Source: JBEIFW01 sp046081125 | Lineage (GTDB): Bacteria; Actinomycetota; Acidimicrobiia; Acidimicrobiales; Ilumatobacteraceae | DNA length: 64,000 nt | Assembly: GCA_046081125.1 (NCBI GenBank) | Contig: JBJTVH010000068.1 | Location: 36,285-100,284 of the forward strand | Reading direction: 5' to 3' | Shown here: in pieces, positions 33,121 to 42,021 of the stretch | Numbering within the stretch: the first letter of the stretch is position 1 | Layout of the letters: the number at the start of each line of letters is the position of its first letter | Translations under genes and position numbers: made by a program | The notes under the pieces: model-generated | The model's database searches: none | What the model saw: only the letters and a program-made list of their open reading frames with translations | What the model was told of the DNA's origin: nothing

Positions 33121-33402
33121 TCAGTCGAAGATCTCGGACAACCAGGACGACTTCTTGCGCTTGTGGCCGTAGCGCTTGTAGTCGTCGTCGTCATCGTCGT
33201 ACCGGCGCGGCGCCGGATAGCCCAAGCCCGGTGAGGGGTAGGTAGCCGCCGATGCCGCAGGCACGGCAGCGGCGCGTTCGAGGATCTTGTCGAGCTCGCC
33301 GCGATCCAGCCACACCCCCCGGCAGGAGGGGCAGTAGTCGATCTCGACGCCGACGCGCTCGCTCATGACGAGCGCCGTGGTCTTGCAGACCGGACAGTTC
33401 AC
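33121..33402 (-). CDS. zf-TFIIB family zinc-ribbon protein
   Basis: A 93-residue protein. The N-terminal zinc ribbon has C-P-V-C at 3-6 and C-P-S-C at 24-27, in the zf-TFIIB arrangement (MNCPVCKT, DYCPSCRGVWLDRGEL). An aspartate run (DDDDDDY) is followed by a basic segment (YGHKRKKSSW) at the C-terminus. AAGGAGG precedes the GTG. It sits 11 bases before the start of htpX on the same strand, so the two probably form an operon. Function unknown. Confidence 0.85.
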   Translation of the reverse strand: MNCPVCKTTALVMSERVGVEIDYCPSCRGVWLDRGELDKILERAAAVPAASAATYPSPGLGYPAPRRYDDDDDDYKRYGHKRKKSSWLSEIFD

Positions 33403-33412
33403 GGGGCCTCCT

Positions 33413-33529
33413 TCAGGAGTCGCCCGGGCGACGGGTTGGCCGCGGGCGGGAACGGACGGGAATCGGAATCGGTTTGGGCTGCGGCCGGGGGCTCAACAGC
33501 CCCACCAACCACTCCACGAACTCCTTCAC
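33413..33529 (-). CDS. Possible 38-residue small protein
   Basis: A short frame from GTG 33529 to TGA 33413, immediately after the calcium-ATPase stop and before the zinc-ribbon gene. A good Shine-Dalgarno, GGGAGGTGAGG, sits just upstream. The product starts with an amphipathic/hydrophobic helix (KEFVEWLVGLL) and continues with a Pro/Arg-rich tail (PRPQPKPIPIPVRSRPRP). It may be a small membrane-associated peptide. I recognise no family, and it could be spurious. Confidence 0.4.
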   Translation of the reverse strand: MKEFVEWLVGLLSPRPQPKPIPIPVRSRPRPTRRPGDS

Positions 33530-33534
33530 GATCC

Positions 33535-36258
33535 TCACCTCCCGGCAGGCTCGGCGACCCGGTCCACATCGAGTGTACGGGGCGTCGACCCAGGCCGGAT
33601 GGCACGGACAAGGAGCTTGCGGAGCTCCTCGACCCAGAGGATCGAGGAGGAGACCGACAGACAGACCAGCCACTCGGCGGCGCTGAGCGAACTGGTCTCG
33701 AACAGAGACTGCAGAGGACCGAGATGCACGGCAGCGACCTGCAACAGCGCAACGACCAGCAGCGACAGCCACAACGTCCGGTTGCTCAGGGTGCTGCGCC
33801 GGAAGACGGACCGGCGGTCGTCTCGGGCGTTGAGGATGTTGAAGAACTGGAACGCGACGAACGTCGTGAATCCCATCGTTCCGGCGACTTCGCTCGGCGC
33901 CAGTTGGAGCACCGCTAGGGTGCCGACGCCCATCACAGCAGCCACCAGCAGCAGCTTGGCCAGCCGGGACCGCGTGAGGATCTGCTCGCCCCGGGGCCGG
34001 GGGGACTTGTCCATCGCGTCCTCACGCGTCGGATCGACGCCGAGGGCCATCGCCGGCGGGCCGTCCATGATCAGGTTCACCCAGAGGATCTGCAGCGCCG
34101 TGAACGGTTTGGCCCCCGCGATGTTGAACGAGCTCGCCCCGAGGAACGCGACCGAGAATCCCAACGTCGTACCGAGCTGGAAGCGGATGAACGACACGAT
34201 GTTGTCGTAGATGGTGCGACCCTGGCGGACCGCCCGGACGATGGTCGCGAAGTTGTCGTCGGCGAGCACCATGGTCGCCGCTTCCTTCGTGACCTCCGTG
34301 CCAGTGATGCCCATCGCAACACCCATGTCGGCAGCCTTCAGCGCCGGCGCATCGTTCACGCCGTCCCCGGTCATGGCAACGACGTTGCCTTTCGCCTGCA
34401 ACGCCTGGACCAGACGCATCTTGTGTTCGGGTGCGACCCGGGCGAACACGGCGATGTCGTCGATGCGCGCCCGTAGGTCGTCGTCGGTCATCGCGTCGAG
34501 ATCCGCCCCCGACACCGCCGCTCCGTCGAGGCCGAGTTCGGAACCGATGGCGGCTGCCGTGGCGGCATGGTCGCCCGTGATCATCTTCACCCGGATACCG
34601 GCGCTGCGGCACTCCGCGATCGCCAGCTTCGCCTCGGGCCGGGCGGGATCGACGATGCCGGCAAGCGCGACCACCTGGAGTTGGTCGACCAGGTCCACCA
34701 CGTCGCCGCCGTCATCGACGAACTCCGTGAACACCGACTCCGGGAGGTCTCGCTGGGCGACGGCGAGCACCCGAAGGCCCTGGGAACCCAGCCGACGGTT
34801 CTCGGCATGCGCGGCGGCGTCGTCGCTGCCGAGCACCGAAGCCGCCCGGGCGAGCAGGATGTCGGGCGCCCCCTTCGCGAACATCCGCACGACCGGACCC
34901 GACGGGGTCTCCATGCGGTGGAACGTGGCCATGAACTTGTTGGTCGAGTCGAAGGGGACCTCGGCAAGGCGCGGGTGCTCGGCCCGCACGCTGGGGGCGT
35001 CCAAGCCGCCCTTGGCGGCGAGCACGACCAGGGCGGCCTCGGTCGGGTCGCCGACGATGCCGCCGTCGCGCACCTCGGCATCGGCGCACAACGCCATGGG
35101 CACGAGTGCCTCGTCGAGCGCGAGCGGGTCGTCACCGGGCTTACGACCGATCGCGCCCTGGGTCGAGTAGCCGGACCCGGATACCTCATGGACCCGGCCC
35201 TGGAACCACAACGACACCGCCGTCATCTGGTTGAGCGTGAGGGTGCCGGTCTTGTCGGAACAGATGACGCTCGTACAGCCGAGCGTCTCGACGCTCGCCA
35301 GCTTCTTCACGATCGCGTGCTGCTTGGCCATCGCCACCGTTCCCAGCGCGAGGGTGACGGCGACCACGGCCGGGAGGCCTTCGGGAATGGCAGCAACCGC
35401 CAAGGCGACCGCGCGAAGGAACAGGTCGGCGAACGACTCGCCCCGGATCAGTCCGATAGCGAACACGAGCACGACGACGAACCCGGCCAGCATCGCCAGC
35501 TTGTGGCCGAGCGCGTCAAGCTGCTGCTGGAGCGGCGTCCGCTCCGATTCCGTCGATCGCAGTAGACCGGCGATCCTCCCGAGTTCGGTGTCCATCCCCG
35601 TGGCGGTGACGACCAACTCGGCCCGACCCCGGGTCACGGTGGTGTTCATGAACGCCAAGTTCTTGCGATCCCCGAGCGGCACCTCGCCGCGGTCGATCAC
35701 CGCCACACCCTTGACCGACGGAACGCTCTCGCCGGTGAGTGCCGCCTCCTCGATCTCGAGGTTCGTCGCGACGAGCAGCCGGCCGTCGGCCGGGATCCGG
35801 TCCCCGGCCTCGACGAGGACGATGTCACCCGGCACCACGTCAGCGGTGTCGATTTCCTCCATCCGCCCGTTCCGGCGCACCTTGGCCCGGGCGACGAGCA
35901 TCTTCTTCAACGCCTCGAGCGACTTCTCGGCTCGCTGCTCCTGGACGTACCCGAGCACTGCGTTCAGCAGGACGACCACGGCGATCACGATCGGGGTCTT
36001 CGCCTCCTGCGACACGACCGCACTCACGACTGCCGCTCCGAGAAGGATGAGGATCAGCGCGTCGCGGAACTGGTCGAGCAACGCTCGCCACTTCGGCCGC
36101 TTCGGCGGATCCGCCAGGCGGTTCGGACCGCTCGCAGCCAAGCGGGACCGGACCTCGTCGTCGGCGAGGCCTGTCGAGGCGTCGACCGACAGACGATCGA
36201 GAACGGTCGAACCCTCCAGAGAGTACCAGGAGGTCGTTCGGCTGGGGGAGATGTCCAC
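33535..36258 (-). CDS. P-type calcium-transporting ATPase (P2A type)
   Basis: A 907-residue P-type ATPase. The phosphorylation site is DKTGT with D335, TGES is the actuator loop, PEGLP the M4 ion-binding motif, TGDGVNDAP the hinge. M6 reads NLIMDGPPAMALG, close to NLVTDGLPATALG of SERCA-like calcium pumps, which favours Ca2+ (or Mn2+) export over heavy metals. The GTG at 36258 is chosen because TACCGT lies seven bases upstream; the GTG at 36267 is the alternative. A much longer open frame runs upstream but is not coding. Confidence 0.9.
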   Translation of the reverse strand: MDISPSRTTSWYSLEGSTVLDRLSVDASTGLADDEVRSRLAASGPNRLADPPKRPKWRALLDQFRDALILILLGAAVVSAVVSQEAKTPIVIAVVVLLNAVLGYVQEQRAEKSLEALKKMLVARAKVRRNGRMEEIDTADVVPGDIVLVEAGDRIPADGRLLVATNLEIEEAALTGESVPSVKGVAVIDRGEVPLGDRKNLAFMNTTVTRGRAELVVTATGMDTELGRIAGLLRSTESERTPLQQQLDALGHKLAMLAGFVVVLVFAIGLIRGESFADLFLRAVALAVAAIPEGLPAVVAVTLALGTVAMAKQHAIVKKLASVETLGCTSVICSDKTGTLTLNQMTAVSLWFQGRVHEVSGSGYSTQGAIGRKPGDDPLALDEALVPMALCADAEVRDGGIVGDPTEAALVVLAAKGGLDAPSVRAEHPRLAEVPFDSTNKFMATFHRMETPSGPVVRMFAKGAPDILLARAASVLGSDDAAAHAENRRLGSQGLRVLAVAQRDLPESVFTEFVDDGGDVVDLVDQLQVVALAGIVDPARPEAKLAIAECRSAGIRVKMITGDHAATAAAIGSELGLDGAAVSGADLDAMTDDDLRARIDDIAVFARVAPEHKMRLVQALQAKGNVVAMTGDGVNDAPALKAADMGVAMGITGTEVTKEAATMVLADDNFATIVRAVRQGRTIYDNIVSFIRFQLGTTLGFSVAFLGASSFNIAGAKPFTALQILWVNLIMDGPPAMALGVDPTREDAMDKSPRPRGEQILTRSRLAKLLLVAAVMGVGTLAVLQLAPSEVAGTMGFTTFVAFQFFNILNARDDRRSVFRRSTLSNRTLWLSLLVVALLQVAAVHLGPLQSLFETSSLSAAEWLVCLSVSSSILWVEELRKLLVRAIRPGSTPRTLDVDRVAEPAGR

Positions 36259-36265
36259 GGACGTC

Positions 36266-36271
36266 ACGGTA
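36266..36271 (-). promoter_or_regulatory. Leaderless -10 hexamer TACCGT
   Basis: Seven bases upstream of the ATPase GTG at 36258; it overlaps the alternative GTG at 36267, arguing against that one. Confidence 0.4.
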
Positions 36272-36458
36272 GAGGCCCTTTCGGCGGAACCAAGGTTCGG
36301 CCGAAGGTCTCTCCCGCCCCGACGGATCAGGACCGGCGCCACCGGGCCCGAAGACCGTGATGACGATGACGCCGCTGAGGGATACTCCCCTTCGCTTCCG
36401 CCGAGTGTATCGACCGGTCGCGCCGTTGCGTGAGGTCGAAGGCAGGATTCCTGTCGAC

Positions 36459-37442
36459 TCAGTCCAACCCGGCGAGCGTGCGCAGGGACACCAGCGGCCG
36501 TGCCCCGACGTGCGAGATCACCTCGGCCGCAGCGACCGCACCGAGCCGAGCACATTCGCCCAACGGTGCCGAGGCCGACAGACCGAACAGGAAGCCTGCG
36601 GCGTACAGATCCCCCGCGCCGGTCGTATCGACGACACGGTGTACCGGCTCGGCGGGCGAGTGCAGCACGTCCCGGTCCGTGACCACGAGCGAACCCTCGG
36701 CCCCGAGCGTGATCGCAGCGATCTCGCAGTGGCCACGGACCGATGCGATCGCTTCGTCCAGCGAGGCGGTCTCGTAGAGCGACAGCAGTTCGTCGCGGTT
36801 GCCGAACAGCACGTCGACCTCGCCTTCGATGAGACGCAGGAAGTCGGCCCGGTGCCGGTCGACGCAGAACGAGTCGCTCAGCGAGAGGGAAACCTTCCGG
36901 CCGTGTTGGTGCGCCGTCCGCGCCGCCAGGAAGTACGCCTCTTTCGCAGCGTCGCGGTCGAAGAGATAGCCCTCGAAGTAGACGACGCGACCGTTCGCGA
37001 CGACCTCGAGGTCGACGTCGTCGGGCCCGAGCAACGACGACACCCCGAGAAAGGTGTTCATGGTGCGCTCGGCATCGGGGGTGACGACGATCAGGCACCG
37101 ACCGGTCGGGGTCGTCGTGCCGCCGGGACGGTGGGCGAAGGTCACGCCGACCGCCCGAAGGTCGTGGCCGTACATCTGGCCGAGGTCGTCGACGGCCACC
37201 TTGCCCACGTAGGCCGCTCTCCCGCCGAAACTGGCGACGCCGGTGATGGTGTTGGCCGCCGACCCACCGGACAATTCCACGCCCGATCCCATCGACAGGT
37301 GCAGACCGATCGCCCGCTCCGTATCGATGAGCGTCATCGAGCCCTTCACCAGCCCCTCGGCTCGGAGGAACTCTTCGCCGTGATGGGAGATCACGTCGAC
37401 GAGTGCGTTCCCGATACCCACCACGTCGAAGCCAGCGTCCAC
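36459..37442 (-). CDS. PfkB-family sugar/nucleoside kinase, adenosine-kinase-like
   Basis: A 327-residue ribokinase-fold kinase. It opens with DVVGIGNALVDVI, has the GGSAANT substrate-loop signature, and ends with VDTTGAGDLYAAGF, which holds the anion hole and catalytic aspartate. The GNALVDV start and SGGSAANT are shared with adenosine kinases, which phosphorylate adenosine to AMP. Given an adenosine deaminase in the same window this is plausible but not certain. A TACGGT hexamer lies nine bases before the GTG. Divergent from pepN. Confidence 0.82.
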   Translation of the reverse strand: MDAGFDVVGIGNALVDVISHHGEEFLRAEGLVKGSMTLIDTERAIGLHLSMGSGVELSGGSAANTITGVASFGGRAAYVGKVAVDDLGQMYGHDLRAVGVTFAHRPGGTTTPTGRCLIVVTPDAERTMNTFLGVSSLLGPDDVDLEVVANGRVVYFEGYLFDRDAAKEAYFLAARTAHQHGRKVSLSLSDSFCVDRHRADFLRLIEGEVDVLFGNRDELLSLYETASLDEAIASVRGHCEIAAITLGAEGSLVVTDRDVLHSPAEPVHRVVDTTGAGDLYAAGFLFGLSASAPLGECARLGAVAAAEVISHVGARPLVSLRTLAGLD

Positions 37443-37451
37443 GGGGGAGGG

Positions 37452-37457
37452 ACCGTA
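37452..37457 (-). promoter_or_regulatory. Leaderless -10 hexamer TACGGT
   Basis: Nine bases upstream of the kinase GTG at 37442, in the divergent intergenic region with pepN. Confidence 0.35.
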
Positions 37458-37528
37458 CCGCTGCGCAGCGCACAGCCACGAGCAGGGCGGATCGGAGACC
37501 GCCCCTTACCCGCACCACCGTCGTCCCG

Positions 37529-37534
37529 TACGCT
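37529..37534 (+). promoter_or_regulatory. Leaderless -10 hexamer TACGCT
   Basis: Six bases upstream of the pepN GTG. It decides the start at 37541 within a frame open back to 37403. Confidence 0.45.
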
Positions 37535-37540
37535 CGTGCG

Positions 37541-40078
37541 GTGGCTGACGACCCGTACCGGCTTCCCCGGACCGTGATCCCGACCCGGTACGACCTCGTG
37601 CTCGAACCGACGCTTGCCGAGGCGACCTTCTCGGGGTCGGTCACGGTGTCGGTCGAAGTGCGCGAACCCACGGCCGTGATCGTTCTGAACGCCGCCGAAC
37701 TCGAAATCGACGAGGCGTCCGTCGACGGGCTCGGTCCGGTGACCGTCGAGCTCGACGGGGAGACCGAACGGTGCCGTCTCCGTCTCGACGCGCCGATCGC
37801 GGTCGGTGCGGCGACGGTCCGCCTGGCCTTCCGGGGCACACTCAACGACAAGCTCCGCGGCTTCTACCGATCGACGTATCAGGATGCCGCTGGCCGAAGC
37901 CGTACGGTGGCCACCACGCAGATGCAGCCGACCGATTGCCGGCGGGCGTTTCCTTGCTGGGACGAGCCTGATTTCAAGGCGGTCTTCGCAACGACCCTCA
38001 TCGTCGAGGAGGGCAACCTCGCCATCTCGAACACCCGGGAGGTCGGCCGGGAGCCACTGGCCGATCGTCCGGGAACGGTGGCCGTGCGATTCGCCGACAC
38101 CATGCCCATGTCGACCTACCTCGTGGCGTTCGTCGTCGGACCGCTCGAGGCCACACCGTGGGTCGACGCCGGCGGCGTGCCAATGCGGATCGTCCACGTG
38201 CCGGGCAAGGGCCACCTCACCGGGTTCGGCCTCGAGATCGGAGCCGCCGCGCTCGCCTGGTTCCAGGACTACTACGGGATCCCGTATCCGTCCGACAAGG
38301 TCGACATGGTGGCGCTTCCCGACTTCGCGGCGGGCGCGATGGAGAACCTCGGTTGCGTGACATACCGGGAGAACCTCCTCCTGGTCGATCCAGCGACAGG
38401 CACCACGTCCGAGCGACAGGTGCTCGCTGACGTCGTCGCCCACGAACTCGCGCACATGTGGTTCGGCGACCTCGTCACGATGCGCTGGTGGAACGGCATC
38501 TGGCTGAACGAGGCGTTCGCCACCTTCATGGAGGTTGCAGCGATCGACGTGCTTCGACCCGACTGGGAGCGTTGGGTGTCGTTCAACCTCAGCCGCACGA
38601 CGGCGTTCGATATCGACTCGCTGAGCTCCACCCGGGCGATCGAGTTCGAGGTCGTCTCCCCGAGCGACGCCGAGGGCATGTTCGACGTGCTCACCTACGA
38701 AAAGGGCGCTGCGCTGCTCCGCATGCTCCAGCAGTACCTCGGCGAGGACGGGTTCCGGAACGGCGTTCGTCGCTATCTCACACGGCACTCGTACGGCTGC
38801 ACGGAGACCTCCGACCTCTGGGACGACCTCGAAGCTGCGACCGGCGAGCCGGTCCGACGGATCATGGACTCGTGGATCTGGCAGCAGGGCCATCCCTTGG
38901 TGACGGCCCACCTCTCGGGCGACGAGGTCGTGATCGGCCAGAGCCGGTTCCTGTTCTCCGGCGAGGATTCGACCAGTTACGTCGTCCCGCTGCTCGTGCG
39001 CCAGCAACACGGGGAGGACGTCCGGCTCGAGCGCGTCCTGCTCGAGGACCGGCCCGTCCGGCTCCCATTGCTCCACCAGGACGCCGTGGTCGTGGTGAAC
39101 GCAGGCGCCCACGGCTTCCTGCGCGTCGCCTACGACCGTGCACTGGGCGACCGGTTGCGCGGTGCCGACTTCGCCGGGCTGTCGACACCCGAGCGGTATG
39201 CCGTCGTCGATGACCTGTGGGCGGCGACCGTGGCCGGACATCGCCGCGCTGCGGACTTCCTCCGTTTGGCCGAGGGTTGCGGCAGCGAAACGGAGCTCCC
39301 CGTATGGACCCTGCTGCTCAACGGGCTACGGGCGATCGGCCGCGTCCTCGAGGGCGCAGCGCTCGAGGCATTCCGAGGCCGGGTTCGACACCTGGTCGAG
39401 CCGGCGCTCGGTCGTCTCGGCTGGGAACCTCGGGACGGCGAGCGAGACCTCGATGCCCAGTTGCGGGCGGCACTCGTGTCGGCTCTGGCCGTCCTAGGCC
39501 AGGATCCTGCGGCCCAGGCGACCGCTCGCGCCCTGCACGAGCGGATCCTCCAGGATCCGACGGCCGTCGAGCCGAACCTGGCCGCCGCCTGCACCGCCGT
39601 GGTCGCTGCGTGCGGGACGGCCGCCGACTTCGCCGTGTTCGTCGAGCGATTCCGGTCTGCCGGCACACCGCAGGAGCAGCTGCGTTACCTCTACGCGCTG
39701 GCCGAGTTCCCCGGGGTTGCGGAGTTCGATGCAACGCTCGCGCTGGCTCGCTCCGGAGAGGTGCGCACGCAGAACGCGCCCTACCTGCTCGCCCGAGCCA
39801 TCGCCCATCGCGACCACGGCGCACGGGCCTTCCGGTTCGTGCGCGAGCACTGGAGCGAACTGCTCAGCGCCTTTCCGTCGAACACCCACGTCCGGATGGT
39901 CGATCCGGTGAAGCTCCTGTCCCGACCGCACGAGGTGGCCGAGGCACGCGCGTTCTTCAGCGAGCACCCGATCCCCCAGGGCGCAAAGACCTTGGAGCAG
40001 ATCCTCGAGCGCCAATCGGTGAATGCTGCGCTGCGCGCTCGCGAGGCCGACGATCTTGCGCAGGCGCTCACGTCGTGA
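37541..40078 (+). CDS. pepN: Aminopeptidase N (M1 family)
   Basis: An 845-residue zinc aminopeptidase that removes N-terminal residues from peptides in the cytoplasm. GAMEN, the exopeptidase motif, precedes HELAHMWFGD, giving zinc ligands H301, H305 and E324 with E302 catalytic (HExxH-x18-E). The ERAP1-like C-terminal domain completes the chain. The start is the GTG at 37541, giving MADDPYRLPRTVIPTRYDL, a normal family beginning. Its stop overlaps the next gene by GTGA. Confidence 0.95.
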   Translation: MADDPYRLPRTVIPTRYDLVLEPTLAEATFSGSVTVSVEVREPTAVIVLNAAELEIDEASVDGLGPVTVELDGETERCRLRLDAPIAVGAATVRLAFRGTLNDKLRGFYRSTYQDAAGRSRTVATTQMQPTDCRRAFPCWDEPDFKAVFATTLIVEEGNLAISNTREVGREPLADRPGTVAVRFADTMPMSTYLVAFVVGPLEATPWVDAGGVPMRIVHVPGKGHLTGFGLEIGAAALAWFQDYYGIPYPSDKVDMVALPDFAAGAMENLGCVTYRENLLLVDPATGTTSERQVLADVVAHELAHMWFGDLVTMRWWNGIWLNEAFATFMEVAAIDVLRPDWERWVSFNLSRTTAFDIDSLSSTRAIEFEVVSPSDAEGMFDVLTYEKGAALLRMLQQYLGEDGFRNGVRRYLTRHSYGCTETSDLWDDLEAATGEPVRRIMDSWIWQQGHPLVTAHLSGDEVVIGQSRFLFSGEDSTSYVVPLLVRQQHGEDVRLERVLLEDRPVRLPLLHQDAVVVVNAGAHGFLRVAYDRALGDRLRGADFAGLSTPERYAVVDDLWAATVAGHRRAADFLRLAEGCGSETELPVWTLLLNGLRAIGRVLEGAALEAFRGRVRHLVEPALGRLGWEPRDGERDLDAQLRAALVSALAVLGQDPAAQATARALHERILQDPTAVEPNLAAACTAVVAACGTAADFAVFVERFRSAGTPQEQLRYLYALAEFPGVAEFDATLALARSGEVRTQNAPYLLARAIAHRDHGARAFRFVREHWSELLSAFPSNTHVRMVDPVKLLSRPHEVAEARAFFSEHPIPQGAKTLEQILERQSVNAALRAREADDLAQALTS

Positions 40079-41103
40079 ACCGGCGGCACGCCGCAGTCGC
40101 CGTCGGGGTAGCGCTGCTGACGGTCGGCGCGGTCGGCGTTGCGCTGCCGCTGGCCCCGCACTCCGAACGCAAACGACCTCCGGAGGTACTGCCGGTTCCG
40201 GCGCCGAGCGAGCTGCTGGTCGTGCTCGAACCTCCGCCCGACGGCGCGCAACTCGTCCGGGTGGAGCGAGCCGAGCCCGGCGCAACGCTCGACGGCGGCG
40301 ACGGCCGACGGCGCATTCGATTCGTCCGGCTCGAGTCGCCGGAGGTGCGAGAGGTTGCCTGGGAGCCGCTGGAGTCGACCCGGCCGACGACGCCGGCCGG
40401 GTTCGTCGCCGTCCCCGGCCTCGATCCGGGTGCACGCTCGCTGGCGCTCGAGTTCGACAACGGCGCCAGCGTGTCCGTCTGGCCGGAGCCACTCGACCGC
40501 GACCAACTCGTTGCGATGGTCCGTGTCGAGGGTCGCGCAGCCACCGAGGCGATCCCGCTCGGTATTGCGGCGTCCGCCCGAACCATTCGAGCCCGATCCG
40601 GATGGCTCCTCGAGGGCCGGCTCGTCGTGCCCTTCGAGGAGGGGGTGGTCGCCATACGCTGGGAGGGCGCCACGGTCGACGGGCTCGTCGACATCGCCCA
40701 GCGCCTCCAGGTGACCGACGACGAAGGGTTCCGGCGCTGGGCCGGAGCCTTCTCGCGCTCGGGCTCCCCGACCAGCGTGCGGGTCGCGGCGTCAGGCACG
40801 ACGCCGAGCGGCGCCAACTGGCGCGTTCGCACAGAGATCCGGGATGGCCTCGGCACGGCGGTCGTGCGCCTCGACGGCCAGGAACAACGCCTCGTCGCCC
40901 CCGGGGACGTCGCACGCTGGCCCGGCGCCTTCATCGCCCTTGTCTCGACTGCGGGCACCGTGCGCACCACCGTCGACGACCGGCCGGTACCGGTGCGGGT
41001 CGTCCCCGTCGCCGGACGGGCGGTGCTCGTGATCGACGACCTACCTCGAACAGGTCGCCTCGAGATCGTCACGCCACTCCAGCGATGGTCCACCCCGCTC
41101 TAG
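40075..41103 (+). CDS. Exported or membrane-anchored protein of unknown function
   Basis: A 342-residue protein with a positively charged start and one hydrophobic segment (AAVAVGVALLTVGAVGVALPL, about 5-25), consistent with a signal peptide or anchor. The remainder is rich in beta-forming sequence without cysteines or a recognisable catalytic motif. GTGA overlap with pepN makes it translationally coupled to that gene. It may be an envelope protein; I do not recognise a family. It ends in TAG before a set of short direct repeats. Confidence 0.7.
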   Translation: MNRRHAAVAVGVALLTVGAVGVALPLAPHSERKRPPEVLPVPAPSELLVVLEPPPDGAQLVRVERAEPGATLDGGDGRRRIRFVRLESPEVREVAWEPLESTRPTTPAGFVAVPGLDPGARSLALEFDNGASVSVWPEPLDRDQLVAMVRVEGRAATEAIPLGIAASARTIRARSGWLLEGRLVVPFEEGVVAIRWEGATVDGLVDIAQRLQVTDDEGFRRWAGAFSRSGSPTSVRVAASGTTPSGANWRVRTEIRDGLGTAVVRLDGQEQRLVAPGDVARWPGAFIALVSTAGTVRTTVDDRPVPVRVVPVAGRAVLVIDDLPRTGRLEIVTPLQRWSTPL

Positions 41104-41129
41104 GGCCGACCGTCGACGTCGCAACGTCC

Positions 41130-41171
41130 GAACAGACCGACCGCCGAACAGACCGTTCGATGAACAGACCG
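41130..41171. repeat. Three direct repeats of GAACAGACCG, 16-bp period
   Basis: Copies begin at 41130, 41146 and 41162, each GAACAGACCG followed by six variable bases. They lie between a gene end and the terminator of tRNA-Ala. Regular spacing of about one and a half helix turns is compatible with a protein-binding array, but no function is known. Confidence 0.6.
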
Positions 41172-41180
41172 GAAATCGGA

Positions 41181-41213
41181 ATGACAAGAAGGCCGACCCC
41201 TCAGGGCCGGCCT
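41181..41213 (-). terminator. Terminator of tRNA-Ala
   Basis: Downstream of the tRNA on the minus strand, AGGCCG and CGGCCT (41190-41195 and 41208-41213) form a stem continued by CCC/GGG around a four-base loop. A T-rich stretch TTCTTGT follows. It could also serve the plus-strand gene ending at 41103. Confidence 0.6.
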
Positions 41214-41228
41214 ACTGGTCACGGTCGG

Positions 41229-41301
41229 TGGAGGTGAGGGGAATCGAACCCCTGGCCTCAACAGTGCGATTGTTGCGCTCTACCAACTGAGCTACACCCC
41301 C
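41229..41301 (-). tRNA. tRNA-Ala (anticodon CGC)
   Basis: A complete 73-base cloverleaf on the minus strand. The acceptor stem GGGGGTG pairs with CACCTCC and contains the G3:U70 wobble pair that identifies alanine tRNAs. The D arm is GCTC...GAGC, the anticodon loop ATCGCAC gives CGC (reads GCG), and the T arm holds TTCGATT. The discriminator base is A and the CCA end is not encoded. GCG is a frequent codon in this GC-rich genome. Confidence 0.95.
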
Positions 41302-41362
41302 GACGGAGCGAGCGGATTCTAGCGCCCTCGAGCAGGACCGCGCCCGCCCGGTGCGCGCTCGA

Positions 41363-41860
41363 TCACGCTGCCCGGGACCACGACCGCTCGGGCAAACGCC
41401 GCGAGCGAGCCTGCTCGTCCTTCCGAATCCGAACGAGGAGGTAGACGTACCCGGCGAGCACTGCGTCCAACAGGAAGTTCAGGTACCACCACGTCGGCGA
41501 GTAGAGGGAGCCGGCGATAACGGCGGTTGCCAAACACGACCCAGCGAGGAGCAGGAGCACGGATTGGCGCCGGCGGCGTGCGGCGTACCGGGCGAGCGTC
41601 GCCCTCGGATCACCGACGGGTTGGGCCATCGCCCGTGCCGACGGCGCGGCGCTGAGCGGACGGGCGGATCCCTGGCCCACGGTGACGTGCCCCCCGGAGG
41701 GGCGACCCGCAAAGGGGGCCGAGCGCTGCAACGTCGTCAACTGCCGCCGGAACGACACGATCGAATCACCCGGGCGAGCGTCGGAGCGCGAACGGAGCAG
41801 CGGTGGCACCAGCACCACGATCCACATCACCGCGATCACGACCAACAGCAACTTCGTCAC
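41363..41860 (-). CDS. GlpR/SepX-like membrane protein (divisome-associated family)
   Basis: A 165-residue protein with an N-terminal transmembrane helix (KLLLVVIAVMWIVVLVPPLL), a soluble basic stretch (RPGDSIVSFRRQL), an Ala/Pro-rich linker, then two closely spaced C-terminal helices after an RRRR cluster and a final RIRKDEQAR. This plan matches the actinobacterial SepX/GlpR family, whose members act in cell division and bind a gephyrin/MoeA-like protein (Glp). A moeA/glp gene and galU lie just upstream on the same strand, as in that conserved neighbourhood. The assignment rests on topology and synteny, not on an alignment. Confidence 0.6.
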   Translation of the reverse strand: MTKLLLVVIAVMWIVVLVPPLLRSRSDARPGDSIVSFRRQLTTLQRSAPFAGRPSGGHVTVGQGSARPLSAAPSARAMAQPVGDPRATLARYAARRRRQSVLLLLAGSCLATAVIAGSLYSPTWWYLNFLLDAVLAGYVYLLVRIRKDEQARSRRLPERSWSRAA

Positions 41861-41965
41861 GCTCCGTGCCTGCCTTGCTTCAGAGTGAGTCTAGGACGCC
41901 ATCCAACGACACCCGTGGAACCTGCGCCCAGGTCACACTCACCGATCCGGAACAACATCATTACG

Positions 41966-41995
41966 ATTCTACGACGGAACGCGACACAACGGCAA
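41966..41995 (-). promoter_or_regulatory. Promoter TTGCCG-N18-TAGAAT for the GlpR-like gene
   Basis: On the minus strand, TTGCCG (complement of 41990-41995) and TAGAAT (complement of 41966-41971) are 18 bases apart. This would give a leader of roughly 100 bases before the GTG at 41860. A second hexamer, TAGACT (complement of 41888-41893), lies closer to the gene. Confidence 0.45.
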
Positions 41996-42021
41996 TGAGA
42001 ACGGCGAATTCTTCCCGCGGC

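Noticed and set aside
41229..41301. tRNA-Ala as an integration site for a mobile element
   Set aside because: No integrase, no duplicated tRNA 3' end and no compositional break appear nearby. Flanking genes are ordinary housekeeping genes.
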